Shown: piece after piece, positions 32,764-42,712 of the stretch
Position numbering within the stretch: position 1 is the first letter of the stretch
Layout: each line of letters begins with the position of its first letter
Origin: Bacillus sp. ISL-18
Lineage (GTDB): Bacteria > Bacillota > Bacilli > Bacillales > Cytobacillaceae
Reading direction: 5' to 3'
DNA: 64,000 nucleotides
Assembly (NCBI RefSeq): GCF_018613415.1
Contig: NZ_JAGGQG010000012.1
Span: 156,841-220,840 of the forward strand
The notes under the pieces: generated by a model
Database searches by the model: none
Told to the model about the DNA's origin: nothing
Seen by the model: the letters and a program-made list of their open reading frames with translations, nothing else
Made by a program: the position numbers and the translations under genes

Positions 32764-33585
32764 ATGAGTTTCCAAGAACAAATAATGAAAGAGTTAAATA
32801 TCAATCCCAGCATTAATCCGGCAGAAGAAATCCGAAAGCGAATTGATTTTTTAAAAAATTACTTGTCAAAAACGAAGGCTAAGGGCTTTGTTTTAGGAAT
32901 TAGCGGCGGACAGGATTCCACATTAGCGGGACGCCTTGCCCAGATGGCTGTTGAAGAATTGCGGAAGGAAGGTAATGATGCTCTGTTTATTGCCGTTCGC
33001 CTTCCATATGGAGTCCAGCAGGACGAAGAAGATGCGAAGCGCTCGTTAGCTTTCATTCGGGCCGATCGCGAAGAAATTTTTAATATCAAGAGTGCCGTTG
33101 ATGAGGTACAGACTGAATATAATGCCAGTATTAAAGGATCACCATTAAGTGACTACCATAAAGGAAATGTCAAAGCGAGAATGAGAATGATTGCCCAATA
33201 TGCGATTGGCGGCATGGAAGGTCTCCTTGTTATTGGTACCGATCACGCAGCGGAGGCTGTAACGGGATTTTATACGAAATATGGGGATGGGGGCGCGGAT
33301 ATCCTGCCGCTGACCGGATTAACGAAGAGGCAGGGAAAAGCACTTCTTAAGGAGCTTGGAGCGGATGAACGTCTCTATTTAAAGGTTCCGACAGCCGACC
33401 TCCTCGATCAAAAACCAGGACAAGCAGACGAAACCGAATTAGGAATTACCTATGATGAACTCGATGATTATCTGGAAGGGAAGCCCGTTTCACCGGAAGT
33501 CGCTGATAAAGTCGAGAAACGGTATATCCTTACCGAACATAAACGGAGACTGCCAGCCAGCATGTTTGATGAGTGGTGGAAATAA
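32764..33585 (+). CDS. nadE: NH3-dependent NAD synthetase
   Basis: Makes NAD from deamido-NAD, ATP and ammonia, the last step of NAD synthesis. The ATP-pyrophosphatase P-loop is SGGQDST, followed by [13 protein letters not shown] and [20 protein letters not shown] (substrate-binding loops). The 273 residues and absence of a glutaminase domain mark the ammonia-dependent class. It is monocistronic, with GGAGGTCAACAA before ATG. Confidence 0.96.
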   Translation: MSFQEQIMKELNINPSINPAEEIRKRIDFLKNYLSKTKAKGFVLGISGGQDSTLAGRLAQMAVEELRKEGNDALFIAVRLPYGVQQDEEDAKRSLAFIRADREEIFNIKSAVDEVQTEYNASIKGSPLSDYHKGNVKARMRMIAQYAIGGMEGLLVIGTDHAAEAVTGFYTKYGDGGADILPLTGLTKRQGKALLKELGADERLYLKVPTADLLDQKPGQADETELGITYDELDDYLEGKPVSPEVADKVEKRYILTEHKRRLPASMFDEWWK

Positions 33586-33593
33586 ACAAAGAG

Positions 33594-33626
33594 TAGAGAC
33601 TGTCAAATTGGCAGTCTCTTTTTATA
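33594..33626 (+). terminator. Intrinsic terminator after nadE
   Basis: AGAGACTG and CAGTCTCT arms followed by TTTTTA. Confidence 0.85.
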
Positions 33627-33778
33627 AGGTGAAAAATAGCACAAAAAAACTTTATTGAGATAAAAATTCCCATTGACTAAATGCCTGGAAAATCCTATAT
33701 TTAGTAGGGTTCAATACTGATTATCGACGATCAAAAAAGTTATTTTAATATATATAGTACTTTGAGGAGGGGAACACC

Positions 33779-35209
33779 GTGGGGAAATCAAATCAATTAG
33801 GGTTTTGGGTGTTAACAGCCCTTGTCATCGGAAATATGGTTGGTTCGGGGATTTTCATGCTGCCGCGTTCACTATCTGAGGCAGCGAGTCCTGCAGGTGT
33901 CATTTCGGCTTGGCTTGTTACTGGCTTAGGAGTTTTGCTGCTGGCCCTTGTTTTTGGCAGCTTGGCGGTACGTAAACCGAATTTAACCGGTGGACCGCAA
34001 ATCTATGCAAAAGAACTGTTTAAGTCTGGTTCACATGCTTCAACCTTATCAGGATTTATGACGACATGGGGTTATTGGATTGGAAACTTAGCTGGTAACA
34101 TTGCGTTGATTACCACTTTTGCCGGATATTTATCGACCTTCTTTCCCATTTTAACAAGCAATGCTGACTGGTTTACGTTGGGCAGCCTTACAATAAAAGT
34201 AGGGAATGGACTAACATTCCTAGTATGTTCTTTACTTCTTTGGGGTACCCACTTTATTATTCTGCGTGGAATGGAAAGTGCGGGCAGATTAAATTTCCTA
34301 GCGACGGCAGCAAAAGTAGCTGGTTTTTTCTTCTTTATTATTGTCGGCTTGTTTGCGTTTGAACAGAGCAACATCCTGCCGTTTATGGCTCCAAGAATGG
34401 ATGAATCCGGACATGCACTCGGAATTATGAGCCAAATCAACGGTGCTGCAGTCAATACGTTATGGGCGTTTATTGGAGTGGAGTCAGCCGTTGTATTTGC
34501 GTCCCGGGCCAAAAAACAATCAGATGTGAAAAGGGCGACCATTCTAGGTTTACTTATTGCACTGGGTATCTATATTGGCATTAGCACACTTGTCATGGGA
34601 ATGCTCGATCAAAACACGCTTATTCATTCTGATAAACCGTTAATTGATGCCATTCAAACCATTTTAGGACCGATCGGCGGCAAATTATTAGCAGGGATTG
34701 GATTAATTAGTTTGTTTGGCTCAGCAATTGGCTGGTTAATGTTAACGGCTGAAGTTCCCTATCAAGCCGCCAAACAAGGATTATTTCTGCCTGCTTTCCT
34801 AAAAGAAAACAAAAAAGGCCTGCCGGTGTTTTCAATGATTGTTTCCAATGGATTAGGACAGCTTTTTATTTTTTCAACAGTATCAAAGTCAATTTCTGGA
34901 GCGTTTGACTTTGTCATTGTGATTGCGACCTTAGCCTATTTAGTTCCATACCTTATTTCATCTGTCTACCAATTGAAACTGGTCGTGACAGGAGAAACAT
35001 ACACAATTGGAAGGGAAAGAATCAACGACGGTATAATTGCGATCCTGGCCACTGCTTATTCGATTTGGGTCATCATTGCTGGTACAGCTGATCTTAAAAC
35101 GTTTATGTACGGGATGATTTTACTTGCGAGCGGTATTCTTTTCTATCGACCTAATACAAAAAGGAAAAAGTCAGGTGAATTGAAAATAAAAAATGCACGA
35201 TCTGCTTAA
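33779..35209 (+). CDS. Basic amino acid/polyamine antiporter, APC family (YvsH/ArcD-like)
   Basis: 476-residue permease with about twelve membrane helices. The N-terminal IGNMVGSGIFMLP is the APC substrate-binding loop in TM1; GYWIGNLAGN and WAFIGVESAVVFASRAKK (TM6 region) place it with arginine/ornithine and lysine exchangers. Start is GTG after GAGGAGGGGA. The substrate (arginine, lysine or ornithine) is inferred from family only. It is monocistronic, followed by a terminator. Confidence 0.88.
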   Translation: MGKSNQLGFWVLTALVIGNMVGSGIFMLPRSLSEAASPAGVISAWLVTGLGVLLLALVFGSLAVRKPNLTGGPQIYAKELFKSGSHASTLSGFMTTWGYWIGNLAGNIALITTFAGYLSTFFPILTSNADWFTLGSLTIKVGNGLTFLVCSLLLWGTHFIILRGMESAGRLNFLATAAKVAGFFFFIIVGLFAFEQSNILPFMAPRMDESGHALGIMSQINGAAVNTLWAFIGVESAVVFASRAKKQSDVKRATILGLLIALGIYIGISTLVMGMLDQNTLIHSDKPLIDAIQTILGPIGGKLLAGIGLISLFGSAIGWLMLTAEVPYQAAKQGLFLPAFLKENKKGLPVFSMIVSNGLGQLFIFSTVSKSISGAFDFVIVIATLAYLVPYLISSVYQLKLVVTGETYTIGRERINDGIIAILATAYSIWVIIAGTADLKTFMYGMILLASGILFYRPNTKRKKSGELKIKNARSA

Positions 35210-35244
35210 CCTATCAGGAATTTTTCTGGTAGGTTTTTATTTTT
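35208..35244 (+). terminator. Intrinsic terminator after the APC permease gene
   Basis: AACCTATCAG and CTGGTAGGTT arms followed by TTTATTTTT. Confidence 0.85.
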
Positions 35245-35285
35245 AAGAAAAGGGTAAAATAAGCATACTTCAGATGTAGCATACT

Positions 35286-35312
35286 CTCGGATTTAAGTTG
35301 ATTAAATCCGAG
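35286..35312 (+). promoter_or_regulatory. Perfect palindrome before the cystine ABC operon
   Basis: CTCGGATTTAA-GTTGA-TTAAATCCGAG: 11-bp perfect arms, followed by A-rich not T-rich sequence, 32 bp before the tcyA start. An operator or mRNA hairpin is more likely than a terminator. The cognate factor is unknown. Confidence 0.55.
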
Positions 35313-35344
35313 AAAAAATACTAAGAATTAGGGGGATTTACAAC

Positions 35345-36193
35345 GTGAAAAAACTAATGGTATTCTTGGCATTGCTGCTAAGCTTTACGTTCATTTTATC
35401 AGCGTGCGGCAAAGATAAGGAAAAAGCAAAAGAAGATCAAAAGAGAGCGGTCAATACGGAAGATAAAGGAAAAAAAACCGCTGATAATCAAGATCTACTG
35501 AAAAAAATCCAAGACGATGGAAAAATCACCATTGGTACTGAGGGGACATATCCGCCGTTTACTTTCCATGATACAAACGGTAATTTAACAGGATTTGATG
35601 TCGATTTAGCAAATGAAGTCGCCAAACGTCTTGGCGTCAAAGCAGATTATAAAGAAACGCAATGGGATGCAATGTTTGCGGGCTTAGATGCCAATCGCTT
35701 TGATATGATAGCCAACGAAGTGGGAATCCGTCCTGACCGCCAAAAGAAATACGATTTTTCTGATCCATATATAACGTCTGCGGGTGTTCTAATTGTTAAT
35801 ACTTCTAACACAAAAGTGAAAAAATTTGAAGATATTAAAGGATTAAACGCTGCCCAATCTTTGACAAGTAACTACGGGGATATAGCTAAAAAATATGGAG
35901 CCAATCTTGTTGGCGTAGAAGGATTCCAGCAAGCCGTTGAATTGTTAGCACAAAAACGTGTGGATGTAACGATTAACGATAAACTTACCTATTTAGACTA
36001 TAAAAAACAAAAGCCAGATGCCCCAATCAAAGTGGCGGCAACGGCAAATGATGCGTCTTCAAGTGGATTTATGTTTCGAAAAAATAGTGACAAACTCGTT
36101 GATGAAGTCAATAAGGCCTTAAAAGAGATCGTTGACGACGGCACTTATAAAAAAATCTCTGAGAAATGGTTTGGTGAAGATGTACTTAAATAG
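35345..36193 (+). CDS. tcyA: Amino acid ABC transporter substrate-binding lipoprotein, TcyA-like
   Basis: Extracytoplasmic solute-binding protein anchored by a lipobox (ILSACG, Cys at about residue 21). The family-3 binding domain begins ITIGTEGTYPPFTFHD and continues FDVDLANEVAKRLG, ETQWDAMFAGLDANRFD, SLTSNYGD and ISEKWFGEDV, which is very close to B. subtilis TcyA. It should capture L-cystine for sulfur supply. Start is GTG after AGGGGG. The permease and ATPase follow as an operon. Confidence 0.85.
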   Translation: MKKLMVFLALLLSFTFILSACGKDKEKAKEDQKRAVNTEDKGKKTADNQDLLKKIQDDGKITIGTEGTYPPFTFHDTNGNLTGFDVDLANEVAKRLGVKADYKETQWDAMFAGLDANRFDMIANEVGIRPDRQKKYDFSDPYITSAGVLIVNTSNTKVKKFEDIKGLNAAQSLTSNYGDIAKKYGANLVGVEGFQQAVELLAQKRVDVTINDKLTYLDYKKQKPDAPIKVAATANDASSSGFMFRKNSDKLVDEVNKALKEIVDDGTYKKISEKWFGEDVLK

Positions 36194-36878
36194 TATTTTT
36201 GCTGATCCGGAAAGAACAGCAAGGTTATTTGACATTGCAAAAAGTTCCCTCCAGCCGCTGCTGGAGGGGGCTGTTTTTTATACGATTCCGTTAACGCTTA
36301 TTACCTTTGTTTGTGGGATGATTTTGGCTATTCTGACCGCTTTAGCCCGAATTTCAGAGGTAAAAATTTTTCAAATCATCGCTCGAGTGTATGTTTCAGC
36401 GATTCGTGGTACACCATTACTTGTGCAATTATTTATCATTTTTTACGGACTGCCGAATCTCGGAATCACGTTAGATCCTTATATTTCGGCGGTCATTGGT
36501 TTTTCTCTAAGCGTCGGTGCCTATTCGTCCGAAATTATCAGAGCGGCGATTTTATCAACGCCAAAAGGACAGTGGGAGGCGGGCTATTCCATTGGCATGA
36601 CCTATTCACAGGTCCTTAGAAGAATTATCTTGCCGCAGGCAGCCAGGGTCTCGATTCCTCCATTATCTAATTCATTTATTAGTCTTGTTAAGGATACTTC
36701 CCTTGCTTCCTTGGTATTAGTTACCGAGATGTTTCGCCGCGGACAAGAGATTGCTTCCACGAACTATGAATTTTTACTGGTATATTCAGAAGTAGCACTC
36801 ATTTATTGGGTTATCTGCTTTTTCCTTTCCATCCTTCAAGGATACTTGGAAAAGAGACTGGGCCGCTATGGGGCGTAA
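36180..36878 (+). CDS. tcyB: Amino acid ABC transporter permease, TcyB-like
   Basis: 232-residue HisM/GlnP-type inner-membrane permease with about five helices. The EAA loop conserved in ABC permeases is AGYSIGMTYSQVLRRIILPQ near residue 145. I set the start at ATG 36180 (MYLNSIFADPERT), overlapping the end of the binding-protein gene by 14 bp, instead of 36132, which would overlap far more. The overlap implies translational coupling. Confidence 0.88.
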   Translation: MYLNSIFADPERTARLFDIAKSSLQPLLEGAVFYTIPLTLITFVCGMILAILTALARISEVKIFQIIARVYVSAIRGTPLLVQLFIIFYGLPNLGITLDPYISAVIGFSLSVGAYSSEIIRAAILSTPKGQWEAGYSIGMTYSQVLRRIILPQAARVSIPPLSNSFISLVKDTSLASLVLVTEMFRRGQEIASTNYEFLLVYSEVALIYWVICFFLSILQGYLEKRLGRYGA

Positions 36879-36900
36879 CTAGGAAAAAGGGAGTGTTATC

Positions 36901-37635
36901 ATGATAAAAATCAACGGTTTATATAAACAATTTGACCAGTTGCAGGTGTTAAAAGGGATTGATTTAGCGGTAGAAAAGGGAAAAGTGGTGGTCGTAATTG
37001 GACCGTCTGGCTCCGGGAAGACGACCATGCTTCGCTGTTTGAACGTGTTGGAAACTCCAACCAAAGGTGTCATTTCGATCGAGGGTCAAAGCTTAGATTT
37101 TTCAAAACCGGTGGGGAAGAAGGATATTGCTTCTTTTCGCCGATTAACCGGGATGGTATTTCAAAGTTATAATTTATTCCCACATAAAACAGCCCTTGAA
37201 AATGTCATGGAGGGGCCGATTGTTGTAAAAGGGGAAAATAAAGAGACGGCTCGAAAAAAAGCGCAAACCTTACTTGAAAAAGTCGGACTGGCTGATAAGC
37301 AGGACTATTATCCAGCACAGCTTTCAGGCGGCCAGCAGCAGCGTGTCGGTATTGCCAGGGCGCTGGCGATGGAGCCGGAGGTTATGCTATTTGATGAACC
37401 CACCTCTGCACTCGATCCAGAATTGGTCGGTGAAGTGTTGAAGGTGATGAAGGACCTGGCAGCAGAGGGAATGACGATGATTGTTGTGACCCATGAAATG
37501 CGCTTTGCCCGTGATGTGGCAGATGAAGTGATTTTTATGGATGGAGGTATTGTCGTCGAACGAAATAAGCCAGACGAAATTTTTACCAATCCAAAAGAAG
37601 AACGAACCAAGAAGTTTTTGAATATGATTCAATAA
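36901..37635 (+). CDS. tcyC: Amino acid ABC transporter ATPase, TcyC-like
   Basis: 244-residue ATP-binding subunit energising the importer. Walker [11 protein letters not shown]-loop FQSYNLFPH, signature LSGGQQQR, Walker [13 protein letters not shown] and the switch histidine VTHEM are all intact. It completes a binding-protein/permease/ATPase operon whose best match is the cystine importer tcyABC of Bacillus. Confidence 0.9.
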   Translation: MIKINGLYKQFDQLQVLKGIDLAVEKGKVVVVIGPSGSGKTTMLRCLNVLETPTKGVISIEGQSLDFSKPVGKKDIASFRRLTGMVFQSYNLFPHKTALENVMEGPIVVKGENKETARKKAQTLLEKVGLADKQDYYPAQLSGGQQQRVGIARALAMEPEVMLFDEPTSALDPELVGEVLKVMKDLAAEGMTMIVVTHEMRFARDVADEVIFMDGGIVVERNKPDEIFTNPKEERTKKFLNMIQ

Positions 37636-37636
37636 G

Positions 37637-37668
37637 GTGCTGTAGCTCAATAGCTATGGCACTTTTTA
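37637..37668 (+). terminator. Intrinsic terminator after the cystine ABC operon
   Basis: GTGCTGTAGCT and AGCTATGGCAC arms around CAAT, followed by TTTTTATT. Confidence 0.85.
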
Positions 37669-37699
37669 TTATTTAATGGGAAAAATTAGTTAAAATTTG

Positions 37700-37725
37700 T
37701 GAAACTTTTCCTATTCTTAACCGTA
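37700..37725 (+). promoter_or_regulatory. Sigma-W promoter of nfeD-floT
   Basis: TGAAAC, a 16-bp spacer and CGTA match the sigma-W consensus exactly. The B. subtilis yuaF-floT operon is a known sigma-W target, so regulation by membrane stress appears conserved. Confidence 0.85.
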
Positions 37726-37814
37726 ATACTTTATAATTAGGGTATGGAAAGGAAGGATGTCTACACGTTACTTTCTCCTTTCAGTATCAAAATTTATCAT
37801 AAGGAGGGATAGCC

Positions 37815-38360
37815 TTGGAACCTTTCAGCATTCCTTTAGAAACGATTTATTTATACGGCTTAATAATCTCCGGTATCATCACGATTATTTTTGTATTGTT
37901 CGCTGATGTCTTTCATTTTCATGGGGCAGGGGAAGGGCTGGAGTTTCTTAATCCGGTATTAATTTTTGCTTTTGTTACGATTATGTCTGCGAGTGGATAC
38001 TTATTTGAAAAGCTATCATCCATCCATTATTTACTTATACTGGGAATTTCCATCGTGATTGGATTGATTCTGGTCACTCTTTTACATGTATTTGTTCTTG
38101 TACCGGTATCCAAGGCGGAGGAATCGCTTGTTTACAAAGAATCGGATTTGCAAGGAAGGGTTGGTACGGTGATTACCTCCATTCCCGCTGATGGGTTTGG
38201 CGAGGTGATCATTGAAAGTACGAGCGGTCGAATTGCTAAACCTGCAAAAAGTTTTGACGCTGATTCTATTCCCAATGGTACAAGGGTACTTGTTGTTCAG
38301 GTGAAAAACGGTGTACTTGAAGTAACCGTTTATCAACAATTAGAGAATTTTACTTTATAG
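37815..38360 (+). CDS. yuaF: NfeD-family membrane protein (YuaF-like)
   Basis: 181-residue membrane protein with three or four helices and a C-terminal OB-like cytoplasmic domain (QGRVGTVITSIPADGFGEV). NfeD proteins partner with flotillin/SPFH proteins in membrane microdomains. Translation starts at TTG after AAGGAGGGATAG. The flotillin gene follows 13 bp downstream. Confidence 0.9.
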   Translation: MEPFSIPLETIYLYGLIISGIITIIFVLFADVFHFHGAGEGLEFLNPVLIFAFVTIMSASGYLFEKLSSIHYLLILGISIVIGLILVTLLHVFVLVPVSKAEESLVYKESDLQGRVGTVITSIPADGFGEVIIESTSGRIAKPAKSFDADSIPNGTRVLVVQVKNGVLEVTVYQQLENFTL

Positions 38361-38373
38361 GGAGGTTAAGAAA

Positions 38374-39894
38374 ATGGGATTTGGATTTATTTGGATTATC
38401 ATCGGGGTTGTAGTATTGATCCTGCTCGCATTAATCGGTGTTTTTATTACAAAGTATAAAACAGCGGGACCAGACGAAGCCTTAATCGTAACAGGTAGCT
38501 TTCTTGGGAACAGAAATGTCCACGTGGATGAATCGGGGAATCGAATCAAAATTATCCGCGGCGGCGGTAGTTTTATTTTACCTGTCTTCCAGCAGGCAAA
38601 ACCATTAAGTTTGCTATCTAGTAAACTTGAAGTAACCACTCCAGAGGTGTACACCGAACAGGGTGTACCTGTCATGGCGGATGGAGTGGCGATTATTAAA
38701 ATCGGCGGCTCGATTAGTGAAATTGCCACCGCTGCTGAGCAGTTCCTGGGAAAACCAAAGGAAGACCGGGAAAATGAAGCGAGAGAAGTGCTTGAGGGAC
38801 ATTTGCGCTCCATCCTCGGTTCGATGACGGTAGAAGAGATTTATAAAAACCGTGATAAATTCTCCCAAGAGGTCCAACGGGTTGCCTCACAGGATTTAGC
38901 AAAAATGGGGTTAGTCATTGTATCCTTTACAATTAAAGATGTTCGTGATAAAAACGGTTACCTTGAGTCATTAGGGAAACCACGAATTGCCCAAGTAAAA
39001 CGGGATGCCGATATTGCAACGGCCGAGGCTGAAAAAGAAACGCGCATTAAAAAAGCAGAAGCAGCTAAGGAAGCGAAACGCAATGAATTAGAGCGAGCTA
39101 CTGAAATTGCTGAAGCAGAAAAAATCAATCAGCTGAAGATTGCGGAATTCCGCCGAGAGCAGGATATTGCCAAAGCCCGTGCGGACCAAGCCTATGATCT
39201 AGAAAGTGCAAGGTCGAAGCAGGATGTAACCGAGCAGGAAATGCAAATCAAGATTATTGAGAGACAAAAGCAAATTGAACTAGAGGAAAAAGAGATCCTT
39301 CGCCGTGAACGCCAATATGATTCTGAAGTGAAGAAAAAAGCGGACGCTGATCGTTATTCTGTAGAGCAATCTGCTGCGGCAAATAAAGCCAAGGAAATAG
39401 CGGAAGCGGAAGCGAATAAATACCGGATTGAAGCAATGGCAAAGGCTGAGGCAGAACGAATCCGTCTCGATGGTCTGGCAAAAGCGGAAGCACAAAAAGC
39501 ACAAGGTTCCACAGAAGCCGAAATTATCCGCCTTAAAGGTCTTGCGGAAGCGGAGGCAAAGGAAAAAATCGCTGAAGCCTTCGAACAGTTTGGTCAGGCT
39601 GCTATCTTAGATATGATTATCAAGATGCTTCCTGAATATGCAAAACAGGTGGCTGCACCTCTTTCTAACATTGATAAGATTACCGTAGTAGATACAGGCG
39701 GCGGTTCTGGATCAAATGGCGGTGCCAATAAAATCACTAGTTATGCGACCAACTTAATGGCTACATTGCAAGAGTCCTTGAAGGCTTCGAGTGGGATTGA
39801 TGTGAAGGAACTAATTGAAAACTATTCCGGAAAATCGAATGTAAGAAAAAGCATTGAAGATTTAACGGACGAGATTAAACAAAAAGCTGAATAA
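38374..39894 (+). CDS. floT: Flotillin-like protein FloT
   Basis: 506-residue scaffold of functional membrane microdomains. An N-terminal hydrophobic hairpin/segment (FIWIIIGVVVLILLALIGVF) precedes the SPFH domain (to about residue 200), then a long coiled coil rich in EAEK/AEA repeats (AEAEKETRIKKAEAAKEAKR and similar), and a C-terminal tail. Domain order and length match B. subtilis FloT. It is in an operon with the NfeD gene and ends at a terminator. Confidence 0.94.
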   Translation: MGFGFIWIIIGVVVLILLALIGVFITKYKTAGPDEALIVTGSFLGNRNVHVDESGNRIKIIRGGGSFILPVFQQAKPLSLLSSKLEVTTPEVYTEQGVPVMADGVAIIKIGGSISEIATAAEQFLGKPKEDRENEAREVLEGHLRSILGSMTVEEIYKNRDKFSQEVQRVASQDLAKMGLVIVSFTIKDVRDKNGYLESLGKPRIAQVKRDADIATAEAEKETRIKKAEAAKEAKRNELERATEIAEAEKINQLKIAEFRREQDIAKARADQAYDLESARSKQDVTEQEMQIKIIERQKQIELEEKEILRRERQYDSEVKKKADADRYSVEQSAAANKAKEIAEAEANKYRIEAMAKAEAERIRLDGLAKAEAQKAQGSTEAEIIRLKGLAEAEAKEKIAEAFEQFGQAAILDMIIKMLPEYAKQVAAPLSNIDKITVVDTGGGSGSNGGANKITSYATNLMATLQESLKASSGIDVKELIENYSGKSNVRKSIEDLTDEIKQKAE

Positions 39895-39907
39895 GACTAA
39901 TGAACCT

Positions 39908-39940
39908 GAACCTTATCATAACCTTGATAAGGTTTTTTGC
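39908..39940 (+). terminator. Intrinsic terminator after floT
   Basis: AACCTTATC and GATAAGGTT arms, then TTTTTTG. Confidence 0.88.
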
Positions 39941-39995
39941 ATATGAACCTGTAACTTTTGGAGTGTTTTTTTACGAAGTAGTAGTAGGCTAAATT

Positions 39996-40024
39996 ACTTA
40001 AATTTCGAAATTCGAAGTTTAAGT
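39996..40024 (+). promoter_or_regulatory. Near-perfect palindrome upstream of the InhA protease gene
   Basis: ACTTAAATTTCGAA-A-TTCGAAGTTTAAGT has 14-bp arms with one mismatch and a T-run after it. It lies in the 377-bp gap, 160 bp before the protease promoter. It could be an operator or a second floT terminator. Confidence 0.45.
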
Positions 40025-40183
40025 TTTTAACAGAAGGAATAGATAGAAGGGATAAATTAGACTAAAAGGTTTTATTTCCCAGCACTTCACCATGTTTAAT
40101 TACCTATATTTCTTTTGCTATTTTCCTGTTTTGGTTTTAAATACCTATTTTTATATAGTAAATTATCACTATATTCATATTAT

Positions 40184-40212
40184 TTACAATATTTATACTA
40201 GTCTGATAAAAT
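40184..40212 (+). promoter_or_regulatory. Sigma-A promoter of the InhA-type protease gene
   Basis: TTACAA and TAAAAT spaced 17 bp, about 60 bp before the start codon. Confidence 0.65.
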
Positions 40213-40271
40213 GATAGAGCACTGTTCTTCTAGTGGAACATTGCACTATATAAAATGGGGGGAATAAACAG

Positions 40272-42665
40272 GTGAAGAAAAAAAATACCTTAAAGGTCTT
40301 ATCCAGTCTTGCGGCTAGTACCATGGTAGCTACGACCATGTTCGCAGGCGCATTTGCTGGAAGCACGGTTGCACCTAAACCGGCAGCGGCGGCAACAACC
40401 ATCTCATCGGCTCCAATCGACTTGAATGTGGTTGATATCGATCGTCTTGGTAAAGCGCTCCAAAAAAGAGGACTAGTTGCGAAAAATGCAACACCTGAGG
40501 AAATTACAAAAGCAGCGAAGGCCTACATACAGAAAAAACAAGGCCAAAAACCAGGTAAAGCAGACAAAGCCCAAACAAAGGGACAGCAGGAAATAGACAA
40601 AAAGGCAAAAGATTTCCTTACAAAACAAAAGGACAAGCTGACAAAGCAGCTTAACAAAGGCCACGAAAACTTTAAAAAGGGCAAGCCAACTGGGGCAGTA
40701 AAAGTAGATTCTGCCAAGCAGGCTGCTTATAACGGCGATGTTCGAAAAGATGAAGTACTCGTTCTTTTAGTTGAGTATGCTGACTTTAAGCACAATCAAG
40801 TCGAACAAGAACCTGGGTATATGTATGCAAAAGACTTCAGTAAAGAGCATTATCAAAAAATGTTATTTGGTGATCAAGATTTTACCCTTTTCAATGGTGA
40901 CAAAATAAAAACATTTAAACAATATTATGAAGAGCAATCTGGCGGCAGCTATACTGTGGACGGAACCGTTTCGGACTGGCTAACGGTACCGGGAAATGCG
41001 GCTGATTACGGCAGCGATGACCCAGAAGGTGGAAACGATAATAAGCCGGGTACAAAGGGACCACGTGGATTCATCAAGGATTCCTTAGATGCTGCGGTTG
41101 CATCTGGGATAAATTTAGCGAATTATGATAAATTAGATATCTATGACCTTGATGGCGACGGGAATATTAACGAGCCAGACGGCTTGGTTGACCACTTGAT
41201 GGTTATTCATGCTGGTGTTGGTCAAGAAGCAGGCGGCGGAGCTCTTGGTGATGATGCAATCTGGTCACATCGCTGGACATTGGATGGTGTTCATCCAGTT
41301 GCCAACACAACAGCTTCGGTTGATTACTGGGGCGGAAAAATGGCAGCCTACGACTATACCGTGGAGCCAGAAGATGGTGCAGTTGGTGTATTCGCCCACG
41401 AATATGGTCATGATTTAGGTGCTCCAGATGAGTATGATACACAATATACTGGTAATGGTGACTCAGTTGCCCAATGGTCGATCATGAGCGGTGGCAGCTG
41501 GAGCGGTCATATTGCTGGTACACAGCCCCCAAGTTTTTCACCACAAGTGAAAGAATTCTATCAAAAAACAATTGGCGGAAACTGGGCTAATATTACAGAA
41601 GTAAACTATCAGGATATTGATAAAAACGGTTTAGCTACAGTAATCGATCAAAGTGTAACTAAATCTAAGAATCCAGGTATTGTGAAGGTAAACCTTCCTG
41701 CTAAAAAGGTTCCTGGAATTCCAGTAGGATTTGGTGCGAAATATTACTACAGTACTAAAGGCGATAACCTTAATACAGTACTTGAGACTCCTGTCTTTGA
41801 CTTAACAAATGTTGCATCTGCAAAATTTGATTATAAGCAATATTATAAAGTTGAAGCTGGCTATGACTACCTAAATGTTAATGCGGTGACTGAAGATGGC
41901 AAAAGCGTTAAACTTGATACAATTGGCGATCAAAACACCGCTGGCGGTTTTGAAACATCTCAGGGTAATTGGGAAGACAAGACCCTTGACTTGACACCAG
42001 TCCTTGGCAAAAAAGTAAAACTAGTATTCAATTATGTAACAGACGGCGGGCTTGCTCCAGATGGATTTGCAATCGACAACCTACAATTAACGGTTGATGG
42101 ACAAGTTGCATTCTCAGACGATGCTGAAGGAACACCAAAAGTAACGTTAAAAGGCTTTGAAGTTTCTGACGGCTGGATTCAAAAACCACATTACTACTAC
42201 CTAGAGTGGAGAAACTATGCTGGTTCCGATACAGCTCTTCAATACTCTCGTGACGCAAAATATAATACTGGTTTAGTAGTTTGGTATGGTGACGATACAT
42301 TCACAGATAACTGGGGCGGCGTTCACCCTGGCGAAGGCTTCCTAAGTGTAGTGGACTCTCATCCAGAAGCGCTTATTTTTAACCTAAAGGGTCAAGACTC
42401 AATCAGCCAGACAACTCGCTACCAAGTTGCAGACGCTGCGTTCTCATTAGACCCATCACCTGCATGGAGTGTTAATTCTCCAACTCGTGGAATCTATGAT
42501 TACAAAGGTCTTCCAGGTGTAACAGAATTTGACTCAACAAAATCTTATATCAATAATGTGATTCCTGATGCCGGCGTTAAAGTACCATCACAATATCCAA
42601 TTAAGGTACAAGTCATCGGCGAAGCAAAAGACAACACTGCTGGAGCGGTTTGGATTCACAAATAA
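40272..42665 (+). CDS. inhA: Immune inhibitor A-type secreted metalloprotease (M6 family)
   Basis: 797-residue exported zinc protease. A Sec signal peptide (residues 1-30) is followed by a lysine-rich propeptide to about residue 140, then the M6 catalytic domain. The zinc motif [14 protein letters not shown] starts at His376; [10 protein letters not shown] follows, the M6 counterpart of a Met-turn. Later segments resemble the MAM/lectin-like modules of B. cereus InhA ([21 protein letters not shown] core, GFAIDNLQL). Start is GTG after GGGGGGAATAAACAG. In pathogens the family cleaves host defence peptides; here a general extracellular protease is as likely. Confidence 0.92.
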   Translation: MKKKNTLKVLSSLAASTMVATTMFAGAFAGSTVAPKPAAAATTISSAPIDLNVVDIDRLGKALQKRGLVAKNATPEEITKAAKAYIQKKQGQKPGKADKAQTKGQQEIDKKAKDFLTKQKDKLTKQLNKGHENFKKGKPTGAVKVDSAKQAAYNGDVRKDEVLVLLVEYADFKHNQVEQEPGYMYAKDFSKEHYQKMLFGDQDFTLFNGDKIKTFKQYYEEQSGGSYTVDGTVSDWLTVPGNAADYGSDDPEGGNDNKPGTKGPRGFIKDSLDAAVASGINLANYDKLDIYDLDGDGNINEPDGLVDHLMVIHAGVGQEAGGGALGDDAIWSHRWTLDGVHPVANTTASVDYWGGKMAAYDYTVEPEDGAVGVFAHEYGHDLGAPDEYDTQYTGNGDSVAQWSIMSGGSWSGHIAGTQPPSFSPQVKEFYQKTIGGNWANITEVNYQDIDKNGLATVIDQSVTKSKNPGIVKVNLPAKKVPGIPVGFGAKYYYSTKGDNLNTVLETPVFDLTNVASAKFDYKQYYKVEAGYDYLNVNAVTEDGKSVKLDTIGDQNTAGGFETSQGNWEDKTLDLTPVLGKKVKLVFNYVTDGGLAPDGFAIDNLQLTVDGQVAFSDDAEGTPKVTLKGFEVSDGWIQKPHYYYLEWRNYAGSDTALQYSRDAKYNTGLVVWYGDDTFTDNWGGVHPGEGFLSVVDSHPEALIFNLKGQDSISQTTRYQVADAAFSLDPSPAWSVNSPTRGIYDYKGLPGVTEFDSTKSYINNVIPDAGVKVPSQYPIKVQVIGEAKDNTAGAVWIHK

Positions 42666-42670
42666 GAAAG

Positions 42671-42712
42671 AGAAGAGACATCGGGAATTTCCCGATGTCT
42701 CTTTTCCTTATA
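42671..42712. terminator. Bidirectional terminator between inhA and a sensor kinase gene
   Basis: AAGAGACATCGGGAA and its complement form a long stem with T-rich flanks on both strands. Confidence 0.85.
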
